Counted from the stretch's first letter, positions 17,099-25,266 are shown. The stretch is 64,000 bases of DNA from Actinacidiphila bryophytorum (GCF_016916835.1 NZ_JAFFIX010000013.1:62001-126000); one strand, 5' to 3'. Made by a program: numbers and translations. The notes: a model not told the origin generated them from the sequence alone.

Positions 17099-17884
17099 CT
17101 ACTGCGCCCCCTCCAGCGGCTCGTCGAGGAAGTCCGCCACCAGCTCGCTCGCGAGGGGGCGGCACTCGTCGAAGTAGGCGTGCCGGGCGCCCGGCAGGAG
17201 GTGCAGCCGGGCGCCGGGGATGCGCTGGGCGAGCAGGGTGGCGTTGGCCGCGGGGTTGAGAACGTCGTCCTCGCCGTGCAGGACGAGGGTGGGCGCCGTG
17301 ATGCCGGGCAGGGCGTCCCACGCGTCATGGGCGTTGCTGGCCCGCAGGTGGAGGCGGCGGGCGTACGCGGGCATCGCCGGGTCGCCGAGGGTGGGGTGGG
17401 GGCCGGGGTGGGCGGCCCGCCAGGCGGGCGTGTACATCATGTCCGCGAGCGCGGCCTGCGCGTCGGGGCCGGCGAGCGTACGCCGTACGTCCGCGGACCG
17501 TTCGACGGCATGGCGGCCGCCCGGCGAGGTGCAGCCCAGGACGAGCCGCCGTACGCGGTCGGGGTGCCGGGCGGCGACCCACTGCGCCACCCGGCCGCCC
17601 ATGGACGTCCCGTAGACGTCGGCCCGCTCGATGCCCAGGTGGTCCAGGACGGCGACGACGTCGTCGGCGAAGCCGGGGGTGGAGCAAGGGACGTCGGGCT
17701 TGCCGCTGGCGCCGGTGCCCCGCAGGTCCGTGGTGAGGGTGCTGCGGGTGCCGTGGAAGTCCGCCCGAACGCGGTCCCACCAGGTGTGGTCGCAGGCCTG
17801 GCCGGCCAGCAGCACCAGCGGCCGACCCGCACCCTGCTGCTGGAAGGCCAGCCGGGTGCCGTCGTGGGCGCGGGCGTGGGGCAT
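17099..17884 (-). CDS. Alpha/beta fold hydrolase
   Basis: This 261-residue protein has a complete catalytic triad: Ser in YGTSMGGRVAQW, Asp in LVLHGEDDVLNP and His in LLPGARHAYFDE. The oxyanion region PLVLLAGQACDHTWWDRV is also typical. It is close to the RdmC/3-oxoadipate enol-lactonase group, but the substrate is unknown. I chose the ATG at 17884 for its GGAGGAACG site. It lies 38 bp downstream of the ornithine cyclodeaminase-family gene and is probably in the same transcript. Confidence 0.85.
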   Translation of the reverse strand: MPHARAHDGTRLAFQQQGAGRPLVLLAGQACDHTWWDRVRADFHGTRSTLTTDLRGTGASGKPDVPCSTPGFADDVVAVLDHLGIERADVYGTSMGGRVAQWVAARHPDRVRRLVLGCTSPGGRHAVERSADVRRTLAGPDAQAALADMMYTPAWRAAHPGPHPTLGDPAMPAYARRLHLRASNAHDAWDALPGITAPTLVLHGEDDVLNPAANATLLAQRIPGARLHLLPGARHAYFDECRPLASELVADFLDEPLEGAQ

Positions 17885-17922
17885 CGTTCCTCCGTGAGTC
17901 GCGGGCGGCGGCAAGGGACCGG

Positions 17923-18873
17923 TCAGGCCAGCAGGTCGGCCTCCCGGCCGCGTCCCGCGGCGAGGGCTGCCCGGTAGGCGGCCCAGCCGACGGCCAGGTC
18001 CTGCCAGGGCAGGCCGACGGGTGCGTAGACGGTGGTCTCCGCGTCCCCGGTCCGGCCCGGTGCGTCGCCGCGCAGGACCTCGCCGAGCGTGCTCGCCGCC
18101 TCCCGCAGGCGGGGTTCCGCCCCGGCCAGGGCGCCCGTCTCGGCGGCGAGTGCCACGTCGTCCACCACGACCCGGGCGCGCCGCAGCAGGTCCGCTCCCA
18201 GTTCCGCCTTGCCGGGCTCGTCGGCGCCGAGCGAGGTGACGTGGGCGCCGGGCCGCACGTCGGCCGCGTACAGCACCGGTTGCCGCGCCCAGGTCGCGGT
18301 CACGACGACGTCGGCGCCCGCCGCTGCGTCGGCGGCACTTGGCGCGACGCCCGCGGGCACGCCGAGCCGGTCGCCGTGCCGGTGCGCGAAGTCGGCGGCA
18401 CGGTCCTGCGCGGTGTCGTGGACGGTCAGCCCGGTCACCTCGCGCAGCTCCGGCAGCCCGCGCAGCACCAGCTCGGCCTGAGCGCCCGCGCCGATCACGG
18501 CGACGCTTCGCGCGTCCGGCCGGGCCAGCACGTGTGTGCCGAGGGCGGCGGCGAGTCCGGTGCGCCATGCGGTCACCGTCGCCGAGTCGAGCAGCGCGAG
18601 CAGTTCGCCGGAGTCGAGGCTGTGCAGGCAGACGACGCCGCGCAGCGCGGGCCGGGAGTGGGGGAACTTCGCGTTGACCTTCACCGTGTACGCGGGGATG
18701 CCGGCCACGAGGCCGGGCAGCAGCGCCGTCGCGGAGCCGCCGGGCAGCGGCACGGCGACCCGGCGGGCGGTGGAGCGGCCCGGGGCCGCGGTGAAACCGT
18801 GCCGGAGGGCTTCGACGCAGGTGCCGGGGTCGAGGACGGACTCCAGGTCGGATCGGGAGAGCAGGAGCGTCAC
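17923..18873 (-). CDS. Ornithine cyclodeaminase/mu-crystallin family protein
   Basis: This 316-residue NAD(P)-dependent protein has the family elements VAVPLPGGSATALLPGLV, YTVKVNAKFPHSRPALRGVVCLHSLDSGELLALLDSATVTAWRTGLAAALG, the Rossmann loop VAVIGAGAQAELVLRGL and THVTSLGADEPGKAEL. Members deaminate ornithine or reduce cyclic ketimines and alanine. The GTG at 18871-18873 is preceded by AAGGAGG. It diverges from the HxlR gene across a 106-bp region carrying a palindrome and a repeated motif, so HxlR control is likely. The alpha/beta hydrolase follows it. Confidence 0.9.
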   Translation of the reverse strand: MTLLLSRSDLESVLDPGTCVEALRHGFTAAPGRSTARRVAVPLPGGSATALLPGLVAGIPAYTVKVNAKFPHSRPALRGVVCLHSLDSGELLALLDSATVTAWRTGLAAALGTHVLARPDARSVAVIGAGAQAELVLRGLPELREVTGLTVHDTAQDRAADFAHRHGDRLGVPAGVAPSAADAAAGADVVVTATWARQPVLYAADVRPGAHVTSLGADEPGKAELGADLLRRARVVVDDVALAAETGALAGAEPRLREAASTLGEVLRGDAPGRTGDAETTVYAPVGLPWQDLAVGWAAYRAALAAGRGREADLLA

Positions 18874-18901
18874 CGGTCCTCCTTCCCGCGTGGACACGCG
18901 C

Positions 18902-18944
18902 ACCGCTTCGGAAACAGAATCGCCGTCAGGACGGTACTGTACCG
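18902..18944. promoter_or_regulatory. HxlR-type operator and TTTCCGAAGC motif
   Basis: CGGTACTGTACCG at 18932-18944 is a 13-bp perfect palindrome of the GTAC-N-GTAC type bound by HxlR/DUF24 regulators, 35 bp before the HxlR start. At 18902-18920 (minus strand) lies GATTCTGTTTCCGAAGCGGT, which matches two repeats at 21375-21430 before the carboxymuconolactone-decarboxylase-like gene. Confidence 0.55.
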
Positions 18945-18979
18945 GGAACCCCACGCGGACAGAGGGCGGAGGTGACACG

Positions 18980-19327
18980 GTGCCAGCGCCGAAACCGGGA
19001 GCCCCGGTCCGCGGGTCGAGCACCGGCCGCCCGGTGATGGCCGCGCTCGACCTCTTCGGCCGCCGGTGGAACCTGCGCATCGTCTGGGAGCTGCGCGAGG
19101 ACACCCTCGGCTTCCGCGCCCTCCAGCAGCGCTGCGACGGCATGTCCTCCAGCGTCCTGCGCCAGCGCCTCACCGAACTCCTCGACGCGCGCGTCGTCGA
19201 GCAGCAGCCGGACGCCGCCTACCGCCTCACGGAGCTCGGCCGCGGCGCCTACCAGGCACTGCGCCCGCTGATGCGGTGGTCCGGCGAGTGGGCGGCGGCG
19301 CTGGCCGGCGAAGAAGACCACCGTTAG
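18980..19327 (+). CDS. HxlR (DUF24) family transcriptional regulator
   Basis: This 115-residue winged-helix protein has the HxlR core: AALDLFGRRWNLRIVWELREDTLGFRALQQRCDGMSSSVLRQRLTELLDARVVEQQPDAAYRLTELG. The GTG at 18980 has GGAGG seven bases upstream. HxlR proteins sense reactive electrophiles or redox state and usually control an adjacent divergent gene, here the ornithine cyclodeaminase-family gene. The stop codon TAG is shared with the left target site of a MITE-like element. No cysteine is present apart from one in QRCDGMS, a possible sensing residue. Confidence 0.85.
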   Translation: MPAPKPGAPVRGSSTGRPVMAALDLFGRRWNLRIVWELREDTLGFRALQQRCDGMSSSVLRQRLTELLDARVVEQQPDAAYRLTELGRGAYQALRPLMRWSGEWAAALAGEEDHR

Positions 19328-19503
19328 GCCGTGTTTTGGAAGTAGCGCCGTCCGCCCACAGGGCGGGCCCCGCGGCGTCCGGTGCGTGCGATCGCAAGGC
19401 GGAGGGTCGTCCTCGTAGTGGGCCTGCTCGGACGACTCCGACAACGCAGCGAGCGTGCGTGCCAGGCGTCGCGGGGCAGGCGGGACTTCCAAAACACGGC
19501 CTA
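19325..19503. mobile_element. 175-bp MITE-like element, copy 1
   Basis: Perfect 19-bp terminal inverted repeats, TAGGCCGTGTTTTGGAAGT and its complement, bound a non-coding 175-bp body (19327-19501) flanked by TA on both sides, a likely TA target duplication. No transposase fits inside. A near-identical copy in the opposite orientation lies at 37845-38023, with three substitutions by eye. Ends of this kind and a TA target suit IS5-family or IS630-type elements, so mobilisation by a transposase elsewhere in the genome is likely. It is inserted at the stop codons of the two convergent flanking genes. Confidence 0.85.
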
Positions 19504-20322
19504 GAGGCCCAGCGCGACCGCGGGGCCGGTCTCCGCGGCGCCGCCCACCAGGACCCACGGGCCGCTCGGACCCGGTCCTGCGGTGGCGACCACGGTGGCG
19601 GGCGCCCCGAGGGAGTCGCCCATGTCGACCCGCAGGGTGGACGGGCGGCGGCCCGCCAGGTGCGCGGCCAGGCACGCGGTGCTGTTGGCGTTGGCCACGT
19701 CCTCGGGCACGCCGATCGAGGGGGCGAACATCCGGGCCGCCGCGCGTCCGTCCGGCGACGGGGCGCTGTGGACGTAGGCGCCGAGCAGGCCCGCCCGGTC
19801 GCACGCCTGCCGCAGCGCCGCCAGGTCGGGGGCCAGCGCGGCCAGCGTCTCCCGGTCCGGTACGCGGACGAGCAGCCGCGGCCGGCCGACCGAGGCGACA
19901 CGGCACTCCGCCCGGTCGATCCCCAACGCGCGCAGCAGCGGGCCGGTTTGCGACGGGTCGGCCTCGCGCAGCTCCATCGGGCCCGGATCGAAGACGGCCT
20001 CGCCCGCGGTGGCCTCGCCGGCGAAAAGGCGGCCGCCCGCGCGCAGGTCGAACCGCTCCCGGCCGGTGCGCTCGGCCAGTACGGCCAGCGCGGCGACGGT
20101 GCCGTGCCCGCAGGCGGGCAGCTCCTCCGTCGCGGTGAAGAAGCGCAGTCCCACCGGCCCCTCCCGGGGCACGGAGACGAACACGGCGTGCGAGGTGCCT
20201 GCTGCGGCCGGCACCGCACGGCGTTCTGCGTCGCTCAGGCCCGTGTCGTCCAGGACGGCGGTCGGGCTGCCGCCCCGGCCGTCGCGCAGGCAGGCGCGGA
20301 CGATGGTCGCGTGCAGTGTCAC
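19501..20322 (-). CDS. PhzF family isomerase-like protein
   Basis: This 273-residue protein has the two-lobed PhzF/DapF-like fold. Visible elements are AAGTSHAVFVS, FFTATEELPACGHGTVAALAVLAERTG (the C-G-H-G-T motif of lobe 1) and NANSTACLAAHLAG late in the protein. The usual catalytic Glu position is occupied within the GTSHAVF segment rather than the S-E-S/T seen in PhzF, so catalysis is uncertain. The GTG start overlaps the TGA of the upstream GNAT gene. The stop codon TAG is contributed partly by the MITE end. It is the last gene of a CMD-GNAT-PhzF operon. Confidence 0.75.
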   Translation of the reverse strand: MTLHATIVRACLRDGRGGSPTAVLDDTGLSDAERRAVPAAAGTSHAVFVSVPREGPVGLRFFTATEELPACGHGTVAALAVLAERTGRERFDLRAGGRLFAGEATAGEAVFDPGPMELREADPSQTGPLLRALGIDRAECRVASVGRPRLLVRVPDRETLAALAPDLAALRQACDRAGLLGAYVHSAPSPDGRAAARMFAPSIGVPEDVANANSTACLAAHLAGRRPSTLRVDMGDSLGAPATVVATAGPGPSGPWVLVGGAAETGPAVALGL

Positions 20323-20795
20323 CGGTGCCCCACCTCCAGGTCCATAGCCGGATAGCGCGCGCAGGTGAAGCCCGCGGCGGCGTACACCGGTGCACCCGAC
20401 GGGCTCGCGTGCAGCTGGACGTAGCGGATGCCGCGGGAGTCCAGCCATGCGACGAGGGCGTCAACGATACGGCGGGCGTGGCCCATTCCGCGCGCTGAGC
20501 GGTCGGTGACCATGCCGTCGATGTAGCCGCGCCGCCCGTCGGTCCGCCCGGGGCCGGGCAGGTGGTAGGTCTCCCAGGCCATGCCGGTGGCCAGCAGCCG
20601 CCCGCCGGGACCTGCTCCGGCGACCAGGCAGGTCCAGTCCTCGCGCCCGGCGATCCGCTGCTCGAACCAGGTGCGCGCGCACCGCCGCCAGCGCTCGTCC
20701 CGGCCGCCCGGGTCGGTGCCGAGGTCGGCGAGCATGACGGCCCGCAGCCGGACGAGCTCGGGGATGTCGGCCGTGGTCGCGGTCCTGAGCTGCAT
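20319..20795 (-). CDS. GNAT family N-acetyltransferase
   Basis: This 158-residue protein begins MQLRTATTADIPELVRLRAVMLADLG. The acetyl-CoA binding motif is seen in YIDGMVTDRSARGMGHARRIVDALVAWLDSRGI, followed by VQLHASPSGAPVYAAAGF. The substrate is unknown. The ATG at 20795 has an AGGACCACC-type upstream region. It overlaps the PhzF gene by 4 bp and lies 22 bp downstream of the CMD-like gene, so the three are probably one transcript. Confidence 0.85.
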   Translation of the reverse strand: MQLRTATTADIPELVRLRAVMLADLGTDPGGRDERWRRCARTWFEQRIAGREDWTCLVAGAGPGGRLLATGMAWETYHLPGPGRTDGRRGYIDGMVTDRSARGMGHARRIVDALVAWLDSRGIRYVQLHASPSGAPVYAAAGFTCARYPAMDLEVGHR

Positions 20796-20817
20796 CGGGT
20801 GGTCCTCCGTTCCGGCC

Positions 20818-21396
20818 CTAGGCCAGGTAGTCGCTGAAGGCGGGTGTTCCGGGCTCCTGCGGGAGCCGCAGCACGCGCGCGGCAAAGGAGACGGCGTGGT
20901 ACCAGCCGCACAGCAGGAGCAGGTCGACGGCGGCCTCCTCGCCGACCGCGGCGGCCAGCTCCCGCCATTCGGCGTCGGTCAGGTCGTGCGCCTCGCACAG
21001 GGCGTCCACCGCGCGGATCACCGCACGGTCGCCGGGGTCGGTCCAGCAGGGGTCCTGGTGGCCGCCTGCGACCAGGGAGCGGATCTGCCCGTCGTCCAGG
21101 CCCGCCTTCCGTGCGAAGACCGCGACGTGGACGCCCCATTCGTACTCGGCTCCGCATCGCACGGTGGTGCGCCCGATCACCAGCTCGCGGTGGCGCAGCC
21201 CCAGGGCCGACTGCCGGGACAGGTAGTAGCGGCCCCAGCCCTGCAGCCCGTGCGCCCGCTCGGGGCGCCGGGCGAAGACCCGGAAGAGCGCGATCCGGCC
21301 GCCCAGCGCGTCCAGGGCCGCGGCCGTCGCCTCGTCGTGCGGCGGTTCCGCGGGGGCGACGCGCGGCGGTCCTTCCCGCTTTGGAAATCGAAGCAT
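20818..21396 (-). CDS. Carboxymuconolactone decarboxylase family protein
   Basis: This 192-residue protein of the AhpD-like/CMD fold carries RHRELVIGRTTVRCGAEYEWGVHVAVFARKAGLDDGQI. The Glu and His of EYEWGVH are the family's conserved active-site residues. One Cys precedes them, but no CxxC thiol pair is present, so it is unlikely to be a peroxidase-type AhpD. Members act on lactones or as thiol oxidoreductases. The ATG at 21396 falls within one of two repeats of a regulatory motif. It heads the CMD-GNAT-PhzF operon. Confidence 0.8.
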   Translation of the reverse strand: MLRFPKREGPPRVAPAEPPHDEATAAALDALGGRIALFRVFARRPERAHGLQGWGRYYLSRQSALGLRHRELVIGRTTVRCGAEYEWGVHVAVFARKAGLDDGQIRSLVAGGHQDPCWTDPGDRAVIRAVDALCEAHDLTDAEWRELAAAVGEEAAVDLLLLCGWYHAVSFAARVLRLPQEPGTPAFSDYLA

Positions 21397-21430
21397 GCAC
21401 ACGACGCTAGTCCGCTTCGGAAAAAGAAGC
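21375..21430 (-). promoter_or_regulatory. Paired GCTTC-N4-TTTCCrAAGC repeats
   Basis: On the minus strand, GCTTCTTTTTCCGAAGC (21414-21430) and GCTTCGATTTCCAAAGC (21378-21394) are direct repeats 36 bp apart. Each is also a near-inverted repeat. The second overlaps the first codons of the CMD-like gene. A related copy lies at 18902-18920 before the ornithine cyclodeaminase gene. This looks like a shared operator. Confidence 0.5.
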
Positions 21431-21455
21431 AATGGGTGTCTGCTCCGCTCCGGGG

Positions 21456-22316
21456 TCAGGCGGCGAGCGCGGCGCAGGCCGCGGCAACAGCCTGGTCTGC
21501 GTAGCCGCCGCCGAAGAGCACGGTGTGGACCAGCAGCGGGAAGAGCTGGTGCAGCGGAACCCTGGCGCCGAAGCCGTCGGCGAGCGGCGCGGCCTCCCGG
21601 TAGGCGCCGAGGACCAGATCCAGGTGCGGGCAGCCGAAGAGCCGCAGCATCGCGAGGTCGGTCTCCCGGTGCCCGCCGTGCGCGGCCGGGTCGATCAGCC
21701 ACGCGTGCCCGTCGGCGCCCCACAGCACGTTGCCGTTCCAGAGGTCGCCGTGCAGCCGGGCCGGCGGCTCCGCGGGACCTGCGAGCGCGGGCAGCAGGTC
21801 GCAGACGCGCTCCACGGCCGCCGCCCCCGCAGCGGGCATGGCACCGCTGTCCACGGCCTGCCGCAGATACGGCAGCACGCGGTGTTCCGCGTACCAGTGC
21901 GGCCAGTCCTCGCCGGGCGTGTTGCGCATCGGCGCCATGCCGATCCAGGCGTCCCGCGGCCCACCGGGCGGCGCCGCGCCGAAGGCCGGGGCGCCGGCGG
22001 CGTGCAGGGCGGCCAGGTCCCGGCCGAGCCGGGCCGCGGCCTGCGGCCCTGGGCGGCCGGTCGCGACCCGGTCGGTGACCAGCCATACGTCGTCGCCGCC
22101 GCGGACGGCCGGCACGCGGACCGCGCCGGCGTCGGCCAGCCAGCGCAGCCCTGCCGCCTCGGCCCCGGCCGCGCCGGGGCCGTGCCCGCGCTTGACCATC
22201 ACCGACTGGCCGCCGCCGAGGTCGACCTCGGCGACCGCACCCGACACCCGGCGCTCGCTGCCGGCGCGCCGCCCCGTCAGGCGGGCCGCCGCGGCGGCGT
22301 GGCTTTCGGGGGTCAT
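21456..22316 (-). CDS. Fructosamine kinase family protein
   Basis: This 286-residue small-molecule kinase has the aminoglycoside phosphotransferase-like fold. The phosphotransfer loop ARLHGDLWNGNVLW (H-G-D-x-W-x-x-N) and the metal-binding LIDPAAHGGHRETDLAMLRLF are typical of fructosamine-3-kinases, which phosphorylate glycated lysines and so remove Amadori products. The ATG overlaps the stop of the upstream phosphatase gene (ATGA), so the two are translationally coupled. The pairing matches known actinobacterial and E. coli gene neighbourhoods in which this kinase adjoins a low-molecular-weight phosphatase. Confidence 0.85.
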   Translation of the reverse strand: MTPESHAAAAARLTGRRAGSERRVSGAVAEVDLGGGQSVMVKRGHGPGAAGAEAAGLRWLADAGAVRVPAVRGGDDVWLVTDRVATGRPGPQAAARLGRDLAALHAAGAPAFGAAPPGGPRDAWIGMAPMRNTPGEDWPHWYAEHRVLPYLRQAVDSGAMPAAGAAAVERVCDLLPALAGPAEPPARLHGDLWNGNVLWGADGHAWLIDPAAHGGHRETDLAMLRLFGCPHLDLVLGAYREAAPLADGFGARVPLHQLFPLLVHTVLFGGGYADQAVAAACAALAA

Positions 22317-22777
22317 TCGGCGAGGTGGTCGCGGACCCATTGCAGCAGGCCGGGCATCGCGGCCTCGATCATGCTCAGCATTTCTTCGAAGCCGTCGGGG
22401 CCGCCGTAGTAGGGGTCGGGGACGTCGGGGGCGCCGGCCGCGGACGGGTCGAAGGAGCGCAGCAGCCGTACGCGTGACGGGTCGTCGGCGAGTCGGCGCA
22501 GCGCCTTCTCGTGGCCCCGGTCCATCGCCACCAGAAGGTCGGCGTCCAGGTGGGCGGGGCCGACCTGGGCGGCGACGTGCTCGATCGGGTAGCCGTGCGC
22601 GGTCAGGACCGCGGCGGCGCGCGAGTCGATGGCGTCGCCGACGTGCCAGCCGCCCAGCCCGGCACTGCTGACCCGCACCCGGTCGTCAAGGCCCGCCCGG
22701 CGCAGTTCCTCGGCCATGACGAGCGCGGCGGACGGCGACCGGCAGATGTTGCCCGTACAGACGAAGCTGATGTGCAC
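22313..22777 (-). CDS. Low-molecular-weight protein-tyrosine phosphatase
   Basis: This 154-residue enzyme begins with the P-loop CTGNICRSPSA (consensus C-x5-R-S) at residues 7-15. The general acid Asp lies in DVPDPYYGGPDGFEEML near the C-terminus. Both catalytic elements are intact and the length is normal. It dephosphorylates tyrosine phosphate on proteins or, given its coupled partner, perhaps phosphorylated sugar adducts. It is the first gene of a two-gene operon with the fructosamine kinase. Confidence 0.95.
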   Translation of the reverse strand: MHISFVCTGNICRSPSAALVMAEELRRAGLDDRVRVSSAGLGGWHVGDAIDSRAAAVLTAHGYPIEHVAAQVGPAHLDADLLVAMDRGHEKALRRLADDPSRVRLLRSFDPSAAGAPDVPDPYYGGPDGFEEMLSMIEAAMPGLLQWVRDHLAE

Positions 22778-22849
22778 GGCACCACACTATGGCCGCCTGC
22801 GGCAGGGCGCGTGGCGCGGCCGACTGCCCGTAGAGAGGTGGGCGCCCCG

Positions 22850-23377
22850 TCAGTCGCTCAGGATCCGCTCCCACAGCAGCCCGTCGTGCCATTCGCCGTC
22901 GAGGCGGATGGAGGAGTGCGCGACGCCGTAGGGGGTGAAGCCGTTGCGGCGCAGAACGCGCTGCGAGGGCAGGTTCTCCAGGTTGGTGGACGCCTCGGCG
23001 CGGTGCAGGCCGAGTTCACCGGCCATCACCTGGAGGGCGAGGCCGAGGGCGCGCCCTGCGTGGCCCTGGTTCTGGGCGACGGTGCCGATCCAGTAGCCGA
23101 CAGAGCCGCGGCGCAGGTGCGGCTGCGGGAGGATGCCGCCGATGGTGACCTGGCCGATCACCTGGTCGCCGGCGAGCACCACGCCCGGCCAGACCGTGCC
23201 CGCCCGGTGTCCTGCGAGCAGGTTCCCGATCCGCCTGGCCTGGCCTTCCGCGGTGAAGAAGTCGGCCGGCTGTTCCGGTTCCCACTGGCGGAAGGCCGCC
23301 TCGTCCCGTACGCGGTGCTCGGCGATCGGTTCGGCGTCGGAGGGCTCGACCAGGCGGATCCGGGTGGTGCTGTGCAT
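22850..23377 (-). CDS. GNAT family N-acetyltransferase (RimJ/RimL type)
   Basis: This 175-residue protein begins TTRIRLVEPSDAEPIAEHRVRDEAAFRQWEP. It carries VGYWIGTVAQNQGHAGRALGLALQVMAGELGLHRAEASTNLENLPSQRVLRRNGF, the classic RimJ/RimL arrangement with the N-x-x-S-x-x-V/L motif. It acetylates an amine, in relatives the N-terminus of a ribosomal protein. It is a single-gene unit; the 161 bp upstream is shared with the divergent PhzF-like gene. Confidence 0.85.
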   Translation of the reverse strand: MHSTTRIRLVEPSDAEPIAEHRVRDEAAFRQWEPEQPADFFTAEGQARRIGNLLAGHRAGTVWPGVVLAGDQVIGQVTIGGILPQPHLRRGSVGYWIGTVAQNQGHAGRALGLALQVMAGELGLHRAEASTNLENLPSQRVLRRNGFTPYGVAHSSIRLDGEWHDGLLWERILSD

Positions 23378-23538
23378 GTGCTGTTCCTCGGTGCGGTGCG
23401 GTGCGGGCGACTCGGACGGCGTGGGGGGGGTGAGCGCGCATTGTCGCAGCGTGCGACCGTCAGGCCAATTGGTTTTCCCGGCGGGAACGAGCGGGAACGA
23501 GCGGGAATGAGCCGCCGGCCGGCGGGGTTGGCCGGGGT

Positions 23539-24393
23539 GTGACTGCGAATCCAGGGACCGAGGTCCTGCACTACACGGCCTTCTCCGCCGACCCCGCGGG
23601 CGGCAACCGCGCCGGTGTCGTCCTCGACGCGTCGGGGCTCGACGACGCCTCGATGCTCGCCATCGCCGCCGAGCTGGGCTACAGCGAGTCGGCGTTCCTC
23701 ACCGCCGGGGACGGTCCGGGCGCGTACACGATCCGCTACTTCAGCCCGAAGGCCGAGGTGTCCTTCTGCGGCCACGCGACGGTCGCCGCCGCCGTCGCGC
23801 TGGCCGAGCGGGACGGTCCCGGCGAGCTGGACTTCAGCACCGCGGCGGGCCGCGTCCCGGTGAGCGTGGTGCGCGAGGACGGCGAGCTGCGGGCGACGCT
23901 CACCAGCGTCGAACCGTCCGTGGAGCCCGCCGACCCGGCCGACGTGGCCGAGGCGCTGGCCGCGCTCGACTGGCCCGCGGCGGACCTCGACCCGGCGCTG
24001 CCGCCGCGGATCGCCTATGCGGGCGCCCGCCACCTGGTGCTCGCCGCCGCGACCCGCGGGCGGCTGGCCGACCTCGACTACGACTTCGCGCGCCTCGAAG
24101 CGCTGATGCACCGCCTGGACCTGACGACCGTGCAGCTGGTGTGGCGCGAGTCGGAGCGCACCTTCCACGTCCGCGACCCCTTCCCGGTCGGCGGAGTGGT
24201 CGAGGACCCGGCGACAGGCGCGGCGGCGGCGGCCTTCGGCGCGTACGTGCGGGAGCTGTCGCTGGTGCCGGCCTCTGCGGTGCTCACCCTCCACCAGGGC
24301 GCCGACATGGGCCGCCCGGGCACGCTCAGGGTCGAGCTTCGCGACGGCGACCCGCGGGTGCGGGTGACCGGCACGGGCGCACGGATCGGCTGA
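23539..24393 (+). CDS. PhzF family phenazine biosynthesis-like isomerase
   Basis: This 284-residue protein is more canonical than the PhzF at 19.5 kb. It has PAGGNRAGVVLDA, GYSESAFLTA with the catalytic-type Glu, RYFSPKAEVSFCGHATVAAAVALAE, and the second-lobe motif VEDPATGAAAAAFGAYVRE. PhzF-like proteins isomerise small acids (trans-2,3-dihydro-3-hydroxyanthranilate in phenazine pathways), but no phenazine genes are nearby, so the physiological substrate is unknown. The GTG at 23539 has only a weak G-rich ribosome site. Confidence 0.85.
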   Translation: MTANPGTEVLHYTAFSADPAGGNRAGVVLDASGLDDASMLAIAAELGYSESAFLTAGDGPGAYTIRYFSPKAEVSFCGHATVAAAVALAERDGPGELDFSTAAGRVPVSVVREDGELRATLTSVEPSVEPADPADVAEALAALDWPAADLDPALPPRIAYAGARHLVLAAATRGRLADLDYDFARLEALMHRLDLTTVQLVWRESERTFHVRDPFPVGGVVEDPATGAAAAAFGAYVRELSLVPASAVLTLHQGADMGRPGTLRVELRDGDPRVRVTGTGARIG

Positions 24394-24441
24394 GGGCCAG
24401 GTCGTCGTGCAGGCCCCGGTCGTCGTACGCGCCCCCGGCTG

Positions 24442-25266
24442 TCACACCGTCCTGCACACCCGCAGCTCGGTGAGGTAGCGCTTGGTGACCCGGCCGCCGT
24501 AGCGGGTGTCGATCAGCCCGGCGACGCAGGACAGCAGGCCCTCGCGGGAGGCGGCGGGCAGGGCGCGGTGCCCCGAGTAGGTGCGCAGGACGTCCACGTA
24601 CTGCCCGGTGGTGTAGCTCAGGTCCCACTCGTGGCGGCGATGGACGACCGGCCCGAAGCGGCCGCTGCGGGCGGCCTCCGCGGTGTGGCCCGCGGTGTCG
24701 ACCTCAGCGGCGGCCGAGGGGCGCAGGCCCGGCGGGGTGGCCGGGTCGAAGCGCTCGTAGCAGCGCTGGACCTCGGCGAAGAAGTCCTCGGTGCCGCCCG
24801 CCACATGGTGCGTGGCGACCACCGCGAGCGCGCCACCGGGCCGCAGCGCGTCCGCGGCCTTGGCCATGCGGACCGCCGGGTCGATCCAGTGGAAGGCCGT
24901 CGCGGCGACCACCGTGTCGAAGGGCTCGGCGGGCAGCGGCCAGCTCTCGAAGTCCGCGGTGACGACCTCGACGCCGGGGTGGCCGGCCAGGGTGCGCCGC
25001 GCCACCGCGGCCATGCTCGCGCCCAGTTCGACCGCGGTGATCCGGCAGCCCCGTTGGGCGAGCGGCACCGTCGCCTTCCCGGTGCCCGCGCCGACCTCCA
25101 GGACCCGGCATCCAGGACCGGTGCCGGCCAGCTCGTCGAGGTCGGCGAACAGCTCGGGCGGGTACCCGGGCCTGGCCCGGTCGTAGAGTTCCGCGTCCTC
25201 GTCGAAGGTCCTTCCGAGCAGGACCCGGCGCCTCTCGTCGGGCGTGTCGTCGCGCATCCGGCCCAT
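24442..25266 (-). CDS. Class I SAM-dependent methyltransferase
   Basis: This 274-residue methyltransferase has motif I VLEVGAGTGKATVPLAQ, motif II ITAVELGASMAAVARR and motif III region DALRPGGALAVVATHH. The N-terminal segment FDEDAELYDRARPGYPPELF is typical of the Methyltransf_11 group. The substrate is unknown. Two in-frame ATGs (25266 and 25257) are possible and neither has a strong ribosome site. It lies 24 bp downstream of the thaumatin-like gene on the same strand. Confidence 0.85.
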   Translation of the reverse strand: MGRMRDDTPDERRRVLLGRTFDEDAELYDRARPGYPPELFADLDELAGTGPGCRVLEVGAGTGKATVPLAQRGCRITAVELGASMAAVARRTLAGHPGVEVVTADFESWPLPAEPFDTVVAATAFHWIDPAVRMAKAADALRPGGALAVVATHHVAGGTEDFFAEVQRCYERFDPATPPGLRPSAAAEVDTAGHTAEAARSGRFGPVVHRRHEWDLSYTTGQYVDVLRTYSGHRALPAASREGLLSCVAGLIDTRYGGRVTKRYLTELRVCRTV

